Assembly: GCA_938016625.1 (NCBI GenBank)
Contig: CALILB010000355.1
Coordinates: 1-11,263, forward strand
Origin: an uncultured bacterium
Lineage (GTDB): Bacteria; Acidobacteriota; Thermoanaerobaculia; Multivoradales; JAHEKO01
Direction of reading: 5' to 3'
DNA: 11,263 nucleotides
Shown: piece by piece, positions 1 to 6,335 of the stretch
Layout of the letters: the number at the start of each line of letters is the position of its first letter
Numbering within the stretch: position 1 is the first letter of the stretch
Position numbers and translations under genes: made by a program
The notes under the pieces: generated by a model
The model's database searches: none
The model's input: the letters and a program-made list of their open reading frames with translations, nothing else
Told to the model about the DNA's origin: nothing

Positions 1-471
1 GTAATCCGGGACGGGGACTTCTCTTCGCTCACCGAAGGCTCCACCGATCTCGTCCAATCGGCGTTCACCTTCGACAACATCCCCGGGCGGGAGCGGAAGG
101 TGCACCTGTTCGCGGGACTAGGGAAACTGCTCCGTCCTCGCGGACGGCTCGTCAGCATCGTTTCCACGCCTGAGATGTACACCCGCGAATGGGTTACGTT
201 CTCGACTCGCGATTATCCCGAGAACGCGAGCGCGCGGTGTGGCGATGTGGTGCGAATCGTCACCACCGACTACAGCGACGGCCGACCTGTGGACGACATC
301 CTGTGGCCGGACGAGGACTACCGTGCGGTCTTCCGGGAAGCAGGCCTCGAGCCGGAGCGGGTCGAACGACCGCTGGCGAAAGGCGACGAGGGTATTCCGT
401 GGGTCAGCGAGACCCAATTCGCGCCGTGGGCAATCTATGTGCTGCGGCCGATCCCCAGCAGTGCAGGGTGA
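1..471 (+). CDS. SAM-dependent methyltransferase, C-terminal part (5' end outside window)
   Basis: The frame is open from base 1 to the TGA at 469-471, giving 156 visible residues. The start and the glycine-rich SAM-binding motif lie upstream of the window. The visible part fits the second half of a class I Rossmann methyltransferase. A stretch around residues 16-29 (TDLVQSAFTFDNIPG) resembles the acidic strand and following helix after the SAM site. LLRPRGRLVSIVSTPEMY at 43-60 is the usual leader of beta-strand 5, where the family has LkPGGrlv. The tail contains an FREAGLEPERVERP segment, typical of the helix and strand that close this fold. The substrate cannot be told from this part. An in-frame ATG at 100 lies inside the fold and is not a plausible start. 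A methyltransferase is likely; any narrower assignment would be a guess. Confidence 0.75.
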   Translation, partial: VIRDGDFSSLTEGSTDLVQSAFTFDNIPGRERKVHLFAGLGKLLRPRGRLVSIVSTPEMYTREWVTFSTRDYPENASARCGDVVRIVTTDYSDGRPVDDILWPDEDYRAVFREAGLEPERVERPLAKGDEGIPWVSETQFAPWAIYVLRPIPSSAG

Positions 472-874
472 TCTCCTTGGCTGTCCAGCAGCTATTCCTT
501 TTCAGCGTATGCGCCGCTTTTGGAAGCAATCGTGCTGTTTTATGGCGAATGGAAAAAAATAGGCATATTTACATCGAGAGCTCCTTCTCCGGACGTATCC
601 TTTCTACTCGATTTCGCCAATGGTACCGGCGCCCGGCAAAGAATCCATAACACATTGAAATAGAAAGACTTACAGAAACACATCTGCAAGTTTGGAGACT
701 TGCTCAGCCCGCATTCGGTCTCAGATGTGGGTTTCTGTCACTTTTTTGGTGCATCTTCATCCCGGCACGCCTCTTGCTGGACATAGGGAATAGGCTTCCG
801 TTCGTTATAGAGAGCCAACGAGGACGACCAGCACCGGAGCCCATCTGGTTCGAGATTGAGAAAGAGGCCACGAG
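472..874. other. Intergenic region upstream of the S8 protease gene, AT-richer than its surroundings
   Basis: This 403-base gap carries no convincing gene. Short open frames on both strands lack ribosome sites and recognisable protein. The first part (about 490-670) is clearly richer in A and T than the flanking genes. The middle holds a long imperfect inverted repeat followed by six T (672-747, annotated separately). I see no tRNA and no riboswitch class that I recognise, and no well-spaced sigma-70 promoter. An AAAGAGG stretch near 861-867 could be the ribosome site for the gene at 875. Confidence 0.6.
672..747 (+). terminator. Long imperfect hairpin followed by T6, terminator-like or structured leader
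   Basis: ACAGAAA (672-678) followed by CACATCTG (679-686) pairs with CAGATGTG (722-729), a two-base GG bulge (730-731), then TTTCTGT (732-738). This gives 15 base pairs. The enclosed loop contains a second small hairpin, CAAGT (687-691) with ACTTG (698-702). A run of six T (742-747) starts three bases after the stem. The stem plus T-tract suggests an intrinsic terminator for transcription from the left, perhaps ending the methyltransferase transcript 200 bases after its stop. The long branched loop is unusual for a plain terminator, so a leader RNA element for the protease gene is also possible. Confidence 0.5.
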
Positions 875-3400
875 ATGAATGACACTCACTTCCGTTTTGG
901 ATTAATCGTCGGTATCGCATTGCTCGGTGTGTTCCTGACAATGCCGCAGGCGGCCTTGGCGCAGACGACCGTGCAGTTTCAGGTAGCCAGCGGCAACGAC
1001 GACGCCGAGGAAGTGCTCCCCAAGGGTGATATCAAGCGGGGCAGCAGCCGCTTGGAAATGGTGGAGAAGAGCAGAGAGCATTATATCGTCGGCATCCGCT
1101 TTTCAAATGTCACGATCCCGCAGGGTGCCACGATTACCAGCGCGCAGCTCGACTTCATGGCCTCCAACACGGACGGTGACCCCACCTCGTTGACCATTTC
1201 CGGTGAGGCTGGGGACGACACCGAATTCTTCAGAACTGCCGACTACAACATCTCGAGTCGGGCGACAACTGCGGCTTCGGCGTCATGGACCCCGTCGGCG
1301 TGGAATTTGGAAGGCGAGCGCCACCTCTCCTCGGAGATCTCGGCGGTGGTGCAGGAGATCGTCAACCGCTCCGGTTGGGATTCGGGCAACGCCATGGCAT
1401 TCATCATCACCGGTTCCGGCAAGCGGACTACCTTCTCCTACGACGGTGGGGCCGCCGAAGCGCCGATTCTGCATGTGACCTACGGTGGGGGCGGCTCGCC
1501 ACCGCCGGCCGAAGATCCGCTGCCGGCCGAAGATCCGCTGCCGGCCAATCAGCCGCCGGTGGCCGATGCCGGTCCCGACCAGACCCTCACCGACTCCGAT
1601 GACGACGGAAACGAGACGGTCAGCCTCGACGGCAGCGGCAGCACAGACTCGGATGGCTCGATCGTCAGCTACGAATGGGCCGAGGGCGGCAACGTTCTCA
1701 GCACCGCTGCGGCACCTAGCGTCTCTCTGGCCGTTGGGACCCATTCGATCGTCCTCACCGTTACCGATGACGCCGGCGACAGCGCCAGCGACACCGTTTC
1801 CATCACCGTCGATGCGGCACCAACCGGCTCGCAGAATCCTCTCAACTGCACCGGCAGCGGTACCCGCAGCAGGCTACGTCTCCTGGAGGTGGACATCGAG
1901 TTCACCACCCACTTTGAGCTCATCGTCGACCGTGGGGTGCCCAATGCACCCTTGAGCGTCGACGGCCAGACGTTGGCCTGCCTCGACGACAGAGGTGAGT
2001 TCAGCGGCCTGATCGAGGGCGTGTGGCTCGAGGACTGCGAGGTCGTCATCGACGACACGGTCAAGTTCATCACCAGTCCGGTGGAAGACTGCGTAGCCTG
2101 GAGAGACACCCACGTGCCGACATTGGTCGGAGCCGATCTCCTCCACGATGAGGGGATCACCGGGGCCGGTGTGAACATCGCGGTTGTGGACACGGGGATC
2201 CAGGGACCAGGCGAGTGGGGTGAAAACGCCTTCGACACCGTCGCCAGATACAACGTCTTCACCGGGGAGGCCTCGGCCTCCGACGGCAGTGGTCACGGCA
2301 GTCACGTCGCCTCGGTGGCGACCAGCCACGGTGTGACAGCCGAGGGCGACTACAACGGCATCGCCCCCGGCGCCGGCCTGGTCGGCGTCAAGGCGTTCGA
2401 CGGCGGCGGACAGGGTACTTACGCCGATGTTATCGCCGGCATCGATTGGGTGGTGGCCAACAAGGACCTCTACAACATCCGCGTCCTGAACCTCTCCTTT
2501 AGCGCGGCGCCCCAATCGTTCTATTGGGAGGATCCTCTGAACCAGGCCGTGATGGCGGCCTGGGAAGCGGGAATCGTCGTGGTGGCTGCGGCCGGCAACA
2601 CCGGCCCCGATCCGATGACGGTGGGGGTGCCGGGACTGGTGCCCTACGTCATCACCGTAGGCGCCATGACCGACAACTACACGCCGGCCGACGGCATCGA
2701 CGACAGTCTGGCTTCCTTCTCCTCGGCCGGACCCACCTATGAAGGGTTCGTCAAGCCGGACCTTCTGGCGCCGGGGGGTCACGTCCTGGGTCTGATGGAT
2801 TTCGACGACACCATCCCCCAGGAACACCCCGAGTTCCATGAAGGTCCCGTGAGCGTGCCGTACTTCACCATGTCCGGCACCTCCCAGGCGGCCGCGGTAG
2901 TCAGTGGCGTCGCAGCCCTGATGCTCTCGGCGGATCCTTCTCTCGACCCCGATACCGTGAAGTGCCGCCTCATGGCCTCGGCCAAGGCACGAGTCCACGC
3001 CGACGGCGGCACCCTCGCCTACTCGATCTTCCAACAGGGAGCGGGTTTGGTGGACGCCTACGGGGCCGTCTACAGCACCGAGACGGGCTGCGCCAACGAC
3101 GGCCTGGACCTCGCCAAGGACTTGGCTGGGAACGAGCACTACCAGGGCCCGGCCCACGAGGACGAGAATGGCAACTACGTCATCGAAGGCCTCGACGGTT
3201 ACATGTGGTCCGGCGGCTACATGTGGTCCGGTGGTTACATGTGGTCCGGTGGTTATATGTGGTCCGGCGGTTACATGTGGTCCGGTGGTTATATGTGGTC
3301 CGGTGGTTATATGTGGTCCGGCGGCTACATGTGGTCCGGTGGTTACATGTGGTCCGGCTCCGAGATCATGGGAATCAACGTCTGGGTCGATCAGGAGTGA
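875..3400 (+). CDS. Secreted subtilisin-like (S8) serine protease with N-terminal beta domain, PKD domain and GYMWSG repeats
   Basis: This is an exported endopeptidase of 841 residues. Residues 1-29 form a signal peptide with likely cleavage after ALA29. Residues about 31-203 look like a DNRLRE/CBM96-type beta-sandwich, with phrases such as IRFSNVTIPQGATITSAQLDF and a closing APILHVTY. A Pro/Glu/Asp linker (208-225) leads into a PKD domain (about 226-312: PPVADAGPDQ, LDGSGSTDSDGSIVSYEW). A region with four Cys (325, 369, 388, 406) precedes the catalytic domain, which spans about 415-735. Catalytic residues are Asp439 (VVDTG), His474 (GSGHGSHV) and Ser670 (SGTSQAA), with oxyanion Asn575 (AAAGN). 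Nine exact GYMWSG repeats occupy 775-828 and a 13-residue tail follows. Relatives outside this window carry similar Trp-Gly repeats at the end of S8 proteases; their role is unclear to me. All catalytic residues are present, so the enzyme is probably active. It appears to be transcribed alone. Confidence 0.93.
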   Translation: MNDTHFRFGLIVGIALLGVFLTMPQAALAQTTVQFQVASGNDDAEEVLPKGDIKRGSSRLEMVEKSREHYIVGIRFSNVTIPQGATITSAQLDFMASNTDGDPTSLTISGEAGDDTEFFRTADYNISSRATTAASASWTPSAWNLEGERHLSSEISAVVQEIVNRSGWDSGNAMAFIITGSGKRTTFSYDGGAAEAPILHVTYGGGGSPPPAEDPLPAEDPLPANQPPVADAGPDQTLTDSDDDGNETVSLDGSGSTDSDGSIVSYEWAEGGNVLSTAAAPSVSLAVGTHSIVLTVTDDAGDSASDTVSITVDAAPTGSQNPLNCTGSGTRSRLRLLEVDIEFTTHFELIVDRGVPNAPLSVDGQTLACLDDRGEFSGLIEGVWLEDCEVVIDDTVKFITSPVEDCVAWRDTHVPTLVGADLLHDEGITGAGVNIAVVDTGIQGPGEWGENAFDTVARYNVFTGEASASDGSGHGSHVASVATSHGVTAEGDYNGIAPGAGLVGVKAFDGGGQGTYADVIAGIDWVVANKDLYNIRVLNLSFSAAPQSFYWEDPLNQAVMAAWEAGIVVVAAAGNTGPDPMTVGVPGLVPYVITVGAMTDNYTPADGIDDSLASFSSAGPTYEGFVKPDLLAPGGHVLGLMDFDDTIPQEHPEFHEGPVSVPYFTMSGTSQAAAVVSGVAALMLSADPSLDPDTVKCRLMASAKARVHADGGTLAYSIFQQGAGLVDAYGAVYSTETGCANDGLDLAKDLAGNEHYQGPAHEDENGNYVIEGLDGYMWSGGYMWSGGYMWSGGYMWSGGYMWSGGYMWSGGYMWSGGYMWSGGYMWSGSEIMGINVWVDQE
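1505..1546 (+). repeat. 18-bp tandem repeat encoding the Pro-rich interdomain linker
   Basis: The unit CCGGCCGAAGATCCGCTG occurs twice in exact copies (1505-1522 and 1523-1540), followed by six bases of a third. It encodes the PAEDPL repeats of the linker between the N-terminal beta domain and the PKD domain. Copies identical at the DNA level suggest recent duplication or slippage, so linker length probably varies between strains. Confidence 0.85.
3197..3358 (+). repeat. Nine tandem 18-bp units encoding GYMWSG at the protease C-terminus
   Basis: Nine consecutive units of the form GGY TAY ATG TGG TCC GGY encode nine identical GYMWSG hexapeptides. Differences are all at silent third positions of Gly and Tyr codons (GGC or GGT, TAC or TAT), mixed among the units. 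Protein identity despite scattered silent changes suggests selection on the peptide together with slippage or unequal exchange. A regular six-residue period with Tyr and Trp at fixed positions would suit a stacked beta structure. Confidence 0.95.
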
Positions 3401-3410
3401 GGCCTGGCAG

Positions 3411-3429
3411 GACGCTACGCACAAGCGTC
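3411..3429 (+). other. Small inverted repeat just after the S8 protease stop
   Basis: GACGCT (3411-3416) and AGCGTC (3424-3429) can form a six-base-pair hairpin with a seven-base loop, starting ten bases after the protease stop. No clear T-run follows, so an intrinsic terminator is not well supported. It may protect the 3' end of the transcript or be chance. Confidence 0.25.
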
Positions 3430-3470
3430 TAAACGAGTCTTTGGAAGCGAATCCCCACCCGGCGCCGATG

Positions 3471-4025
3471 CTATTTGAGCGCCTTCCTCAGAATCTTGTC
3501 GAGCTGGTTCTCGGCGAAGTAGGTCTGCTCGGTTTGCAGAGTGGACTCACCGGAAGCTTGACCTTTCATGAGGAGCTTGCCGTCGAGATCGATGATGATT
3601 ACCTGAACCGAGCTCATAACCGTGTCGTAGGCGGTCTCGTGGGTTTTGCCGGTGTCCCATTCGGTCCACGCACTGTGGTGCCCCTTGCGAGAGCTGCCCA
3701 GAATCGAAGGCAGCATGATGGCATTACAGCCGAGAGTGCGAGCGGCCTCGATGATCGCTTCCTTGGTGGGCTCGACAACCGAGGCATCGAAGAGAGCCTG
3801 TTTGACGGCTGCTGTACCCACGACCTTGGCCGGGAATTGTTTGGCAACCGATTTGTCGAGGTGCTTCTCTATCTTGACGCAGTTGACATCCTCGGTGCAG
3901 TTGAGCGGGGCGATGGCCAGGCCCTCGACGGAGGATGGGAAGTTGCCTGCTTTCTGAACATCGACCGCCGCCAGGCTGGCCGTGGCGATGAGGATCCCGA
4001 CCAATACGCTCGAGAGCGCTTTCAT
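3471..4025 (-). CDS. Exported protein of unknown function, resembling CsgG/TolB-N-type periplasmic domains
   Basis: The gene encodes 184 residues. The start is set by a strong AGGAGG-type ribosome site six to nine bases before ATG 4025. Residues 1-20 form a signal peptide (MKALSSVLVGILIATASLAA). It lacks a lipobox, so a soluble periplasmic or secreted protein is likely. After it comes a strand, VEGLAIAPL (33-41), and a possible disulfide pair Cys43/Cys49. Then come a VKQAL helix and EAARTLGCNAIMLPSILG (93-110). A last strand pair, VQVIIIDLDGKLLMKG, precedes a C-terminal helix. The pattern of VAVLPF-like strand, then ARxLGADAVLxGxI, then xVRLIDxxTGxVL resembles CsgG, FlgO and TolB N-terminal domains, but the match is only at fold level. 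It converges on the S8 protease gene and is divergent from the MBL-rhodanese gene across 104 bases. Function is unknown. Confidence 0.8.
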   Translation of the reverse strand: MKALSSVLVGILIATASLAAVDVQKAGNFPSSVEGLAIAPLNCTEDVNCVKIEKHLDKSVAKQFPAKVVGTAAVKQALFDASVVEPTKEAIIEAARTLGCNAIMLPSILGSSRKGHHSAWTEWDTGKTHETAYDTVMSSVQVIIIDLDGKLLMKGQASGESTLQTEQTYFAENQLDKILRKALK

Positions 4026-4099
4026 GGATTCTTCCTCCTAGCGCAACATCTTAGCCCATGCCAACTTCCGGCCGGCTCCTCCGAAGCAGGCGGCGCTGA

Positions 4100-4105
4100 T
4101 ATGAT
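4100..4105 (+). promoter_or_regulatory. Possible -10 element for the MBL-rhodanese gene
   Basis: TATGAT lies 24 bases before the ATG at 4130, in the short divergent intergenic region. It is a good -10 match, but no convincing -35 hexamer stands 16-18 bases upstream. A ribosome site AGGAG follows shortly before the start codon. Treat it as a weak prediction. Confidence 0.3.
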
Positions 4106-4129
4106 CGGCCAACTCTAGGAGACCCGAAC

Positions 4130-5518
4130 ATGTGGTTTGAATCGGTTTTGCGCCGGGAAACCGGCTGTGTCGCTTATATGGTCGGAGCGGATTCCGGTGA
4201 ATCGGCGGTCTTCGATCCGCTGTGGGACATCGCGCCCTATCTCGGGATAGCCAAACGCAAATCGTCGAAGATCCGCTACATCATCGACTCGCACAGCCAC
4301 GCAGACCACGTCTCGGGAGCCCGCCGCCTCGCCGCGGCCACCGGCGGAGAGTTGATCCTGCCGGAGCTGACAGACGTCAACTACGAGGCCACCCGGGTCA
4401 AGGGTGGGGACAAGCTCGAGTTGGGCGAGGTCACGCTGGAGATCGTGCACGTTCCCGGCCACCGGCCCGAGCAGATCAACTTGCTGGTCACCGACCACAG
4501 CCGGGGCGACGACCCATGGTGCATCCTCACCGCCGACTTTGTTCTCGTCGGCGACATCGCGCGACCCGACCTCGCACAGGGAGGCGAGGAGGGTGCTCAC
4601 ACCATCTTCGCCCAAGCTCTACCCGCTATCGCCCACCTGCCCGAATTCGTCGAGGTCTACCCCGGCCATGTTGCCGGGTCGACGTGAGGGCGCGTCACCA
4701 GTGGCAAGGTTGCCACTACGATCGGCTACGAGCGACGCTTCAATCCGGCAATGCAGATCGACGACGCCAAGGCATTTGTCGACTACATGAGCGAAGGTCA
4801 ACCGATCCACCCGGCCAATATTCTCGAGATCGTCGCCATCAACCAGGGCAAGTCACCGCTCACAATGGGCGAGCCGACCGCGCCCGCTCTCGGCACCGAG
4901 GAGTTCGCCGAACTGATGGCCGAAGGTCACCTGGTGATCGACACGCGCGCGCCCGCGGCCTTTGGGAGCGGCCACATTCCCAGCGCCTACAACTTCAATT
5001 TGGCCAGTTCCGAATTCGAGCAGCGTGTGGGTTGGGTCGCACCGCTCGACGCCCCTTTGTTGTTGGTGCTCGATAGCCGAGCCTCGGTGGCCAAGGCCCT
5101 CCACAAGCTGGCGTTTATCGGGCTCGATCAACGCGTCAAAGGCTATCTCTCCGGAGGCATGAACGCCTGGATCGGCGCGGGCAAGAACCACCAAACGCTA
5201 CGGCAGATCAGTGTCCACGAGCTCAATCATCACTTGAGCAACGGCCACGATATGCGTGCCCTCGATGTTCGCGAGCCCGGAGAATGGGATGAAGGACACA
5301 TCGAGGGTGCGTCGTCGATGAGCTTCAAGCTCCTCGATCAGCGTCTCGATGAGATCGGCATCAGCCCCGAAGAGCACGTCTCCGTGATCTGTGCGGCCGG
5401 CATTCGTTCGAGCACGGCTTGCAGCATCCTGCTCCGCCGCGGCTTCGAGAACGTCAACAACGTTACCGGCGGCATGACCGCCTGGAACGCGGCCGACCTC
5501 CCAAAGGTCACCGACTGA
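4130..5518 (+). CDS. MBL-fold persulfide-dioxygenase-like / double rhodanese fusion with in-frame UGA (candidate selenoprotein, Sec186)
   Basis: I annotate one gene of 462 residues read through UGA 4685-4687. The ATG at 4130 follows an AGGAG site. The MBL domain (1-185) has HSHADH (His55, His57, Asp59, His60), His111 (VPGH), Asp136 (TADF) and His180 (VYPGH). ETHE1-type dioxygenases bind iron with the equivalents of His55, His111 and Asp136. The UGA follows VAGST, and the same frame continues with GRVTSGKVATTIGYERRFNPAMQ, the connector expected in this family, where relatives have AGSxCG. The UGA therefore replaces a family Cys. Rhodanese domain 1 (about 255-350) has Asp315 where the catalytic Cys would be and is probably inactive. 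Domain 2 (about 360-455) keeps Cys421 in a CAAGIRS loop. The expected role is oxidation of glutathione or other persulfides with sulfane-sulfur transfer. No separate start or ribosome site precedes the second half. Alternatives are a recent nonsense mutation or a sequence error. Confidence 0.82.
4685..4717 (+). promoter_or_regulatory. Candidate bacterial SECIS element with its UGA codon
   Basis: After UGA (4685-4687) come 12 bases, then a perfect seven-pair stem AGTGGCA (4700-4706) / TGCCACT (4711-4717), closed by the loop AGGT (4707-4710). There are 19 bases between the UGA and the loop. Known bacterial SECIS elements lie inside the coding region just after the UGA, with the loop roughly 16-37 bases away and a G among the first loop bases; this element meets those rules. 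It also resembles the E. coli fdhF arrangement, where the upper stem-loop begins about 11 bases after UGA. The hairpin bases still encode the family connector (SGKVAT). There is no SelB gene in the window to confirm decoding. Confidence 0.65.
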
Positions 5519-5566
5519 TCGACAGCCGGCCCGGGTTCGGCGCTCACACCGCCGCCGTGGATCGGA

Positions 5567-6148
5567 CTACTCCTTGACGACGCGGGATTCCACCTCGTTC
5601 GCGTACTCGACCATGCCGTGAACCGGCGAATGGTGGACGAGGCGGTGAATCGTCTCCAGCTGCTCGTCACTCAGGTCGCCTTTGACCTTGACCTCCGAGG
5701 TGATCTTCGGCATGCACGACGTGTGCTCCTCCGGCCCCCTCACCTCGAACAATACGCTCGGATCGACATCGCATGAAACCTTGACCTCGAGCCCTTCGAG
5801 ATCGATGCCGTGTCGGTGCGCATTAAGCGCGATGCTGTTGGTCAGGCAGGCGGCAACCGCGCTCAGCGCCATCTCCACGGGTTCCAAGCGGTCGGTGGGA
5901 CCGACAAATCCGATCGCTTCCTCGACCTCTCTCCAAGCACCATAGGGAAGGGTGTAGTGACGTGTCGGTCGATCGATGTGCTGACCACCCAAGTCGTAGG
6001 GACCGATGTGCACTGTGCTACGCCCCGAGTGACCTTCCCAGATGCCCTTGGCCTCGAGCCCGAGCGTGACGGGGCTCTCCTTGAGAGATTCCCGAAAGGC
6101 CTCGAGCTTTCCAATGTCCATGCCGTTGACAACACTGGTTTCTGTCAT
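5567..6148 (-). CDS. OsmC family protein, one-Cys variant
   Basis: The gene encodes 193 residues. The ATG at 6148 follows an AAGGAG site ten bases upstream. OsmC/Ohr proteins are small cytoplasmic dimers that reduce hydroperoxides using two conserved Cys. The fold is seen in STVHIGPYDLGG (44-55), then LEPVEMALSAVAACLTNSIALNAHRHGIDLEGLEVKV (88-124) with the helix Cys at 101. A DLSDEQLETIHRLVHHSPVHGMVEYANEV segment follows, where Ser174 stands in the usual place of the second Cys. A full two-Cys peroxidase cycle is therefore doubtful; the SPV version is common in less characterised OsmC relatives. Two further Cys (126 and 145) could act as partners. The gene converges with the MBL-rhodanese gene across 48 bases and diverges from an AraC-type sensor remnant. 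A thiol or persulfide-related role next to the sulfur enzyme is an inference. Confidence 0.88.
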   Translation of the reverse strand: MTETSVVNGMDIGKLEAFRESLKESPVTLGLEAKGIWEGHSGRSTVHIGPYDLGGQHIDRPTRHYTLPYGAWREVEEAIGFVGPTDRLEPVEMALSAVAACLTNSIALNAHRHGIDLEGLEVKVSCDVDPSVLFEVRGPEEHTSCMPKITSEVKVKGDLSDEQLETIHRLVHHSPVHGMVEYANEVESRVVKE

Positions 6149-6181
6149 GTTTCATCGACTCCTTTTCTTTGTTCAGTTTGA

Positions 6182-6211
6182 CAGCCTGTCCAGGAATCAT
6201 GGTCCAGGCTG
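6182..6211. promoter_or_regulatory. Inverted and direct repeats between osmC-like gene and AraC-type gene, possible operator
   Basis: CAGCCTG (6182-6188) and CAGGCTG (6205-6211) form an inverted repeat. The same stretch holds a direct repeat of GTCCAGG (6188-6194 and 6202-6208), with start points 14 bases apart. A third GTCCA occurs near 6264. The site lies about 34-63 bases before the OsmC start codon and 125-154 bases before the divergent regulator-like gene, so it could be an operator for an AraC-type activator that binds direct repeats. Confidence 0.35.
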
Positions 6212-6335
6212 ACTGACAATGGGTCCGCAAGTTGTGCCGGATCGTCTCCACTAGTGCGGTTGCGTCCAAAAACCGTGCCCTAACGTATTCATCCTTGACC
6301 TTGGAATTTCCCAACGCTGCGCTGGCAGGTAAGAG

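Noticed and set aside
3197..3358. CRISPR-like array
   Set aside because: The 18-base units are directly adjacent without spacers and code for a protein repeat.
3398..3400. Protease stop UGA as a second selenocysteine codon
   Set aside because: The frame continues only about 25 codons with no family sequence, and the hairpin at 3411-3429 has the loop too close to the UGA for a standard SECIS.
1874..3424. Long minus-strand open frame (516 codons) opposite the S8 protease
   Set aside because: It is a GC-rich shadow of the protease; its His/Gly/Pro repeats are the reverse reading of the GYMWSG units, and it has no recognisable domain.
3168..4118. Plus-strand open frame of 316 codons across the protease end and the minus-strand exported gene
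   Set aside because: It begins inside the repeat in the wrong frame and runs antisense to a gene with a clear signal peptide and ribosome site.
4751..5518. Rhodanese half as an independent gene starting at ATG 4751
   Set aside because: The ATG lies inside the conserved connector (ERRFNPAMQ), has no ribosome site, and the frame is the same as that of the upstream MBL half with only UGA between.
5519..5566. Terminator between the convergent MBL-rhodanese and OsmC genes
   Set aside because: GC-rich bases give only short imperfect pairing and there is no T-run on either strand.
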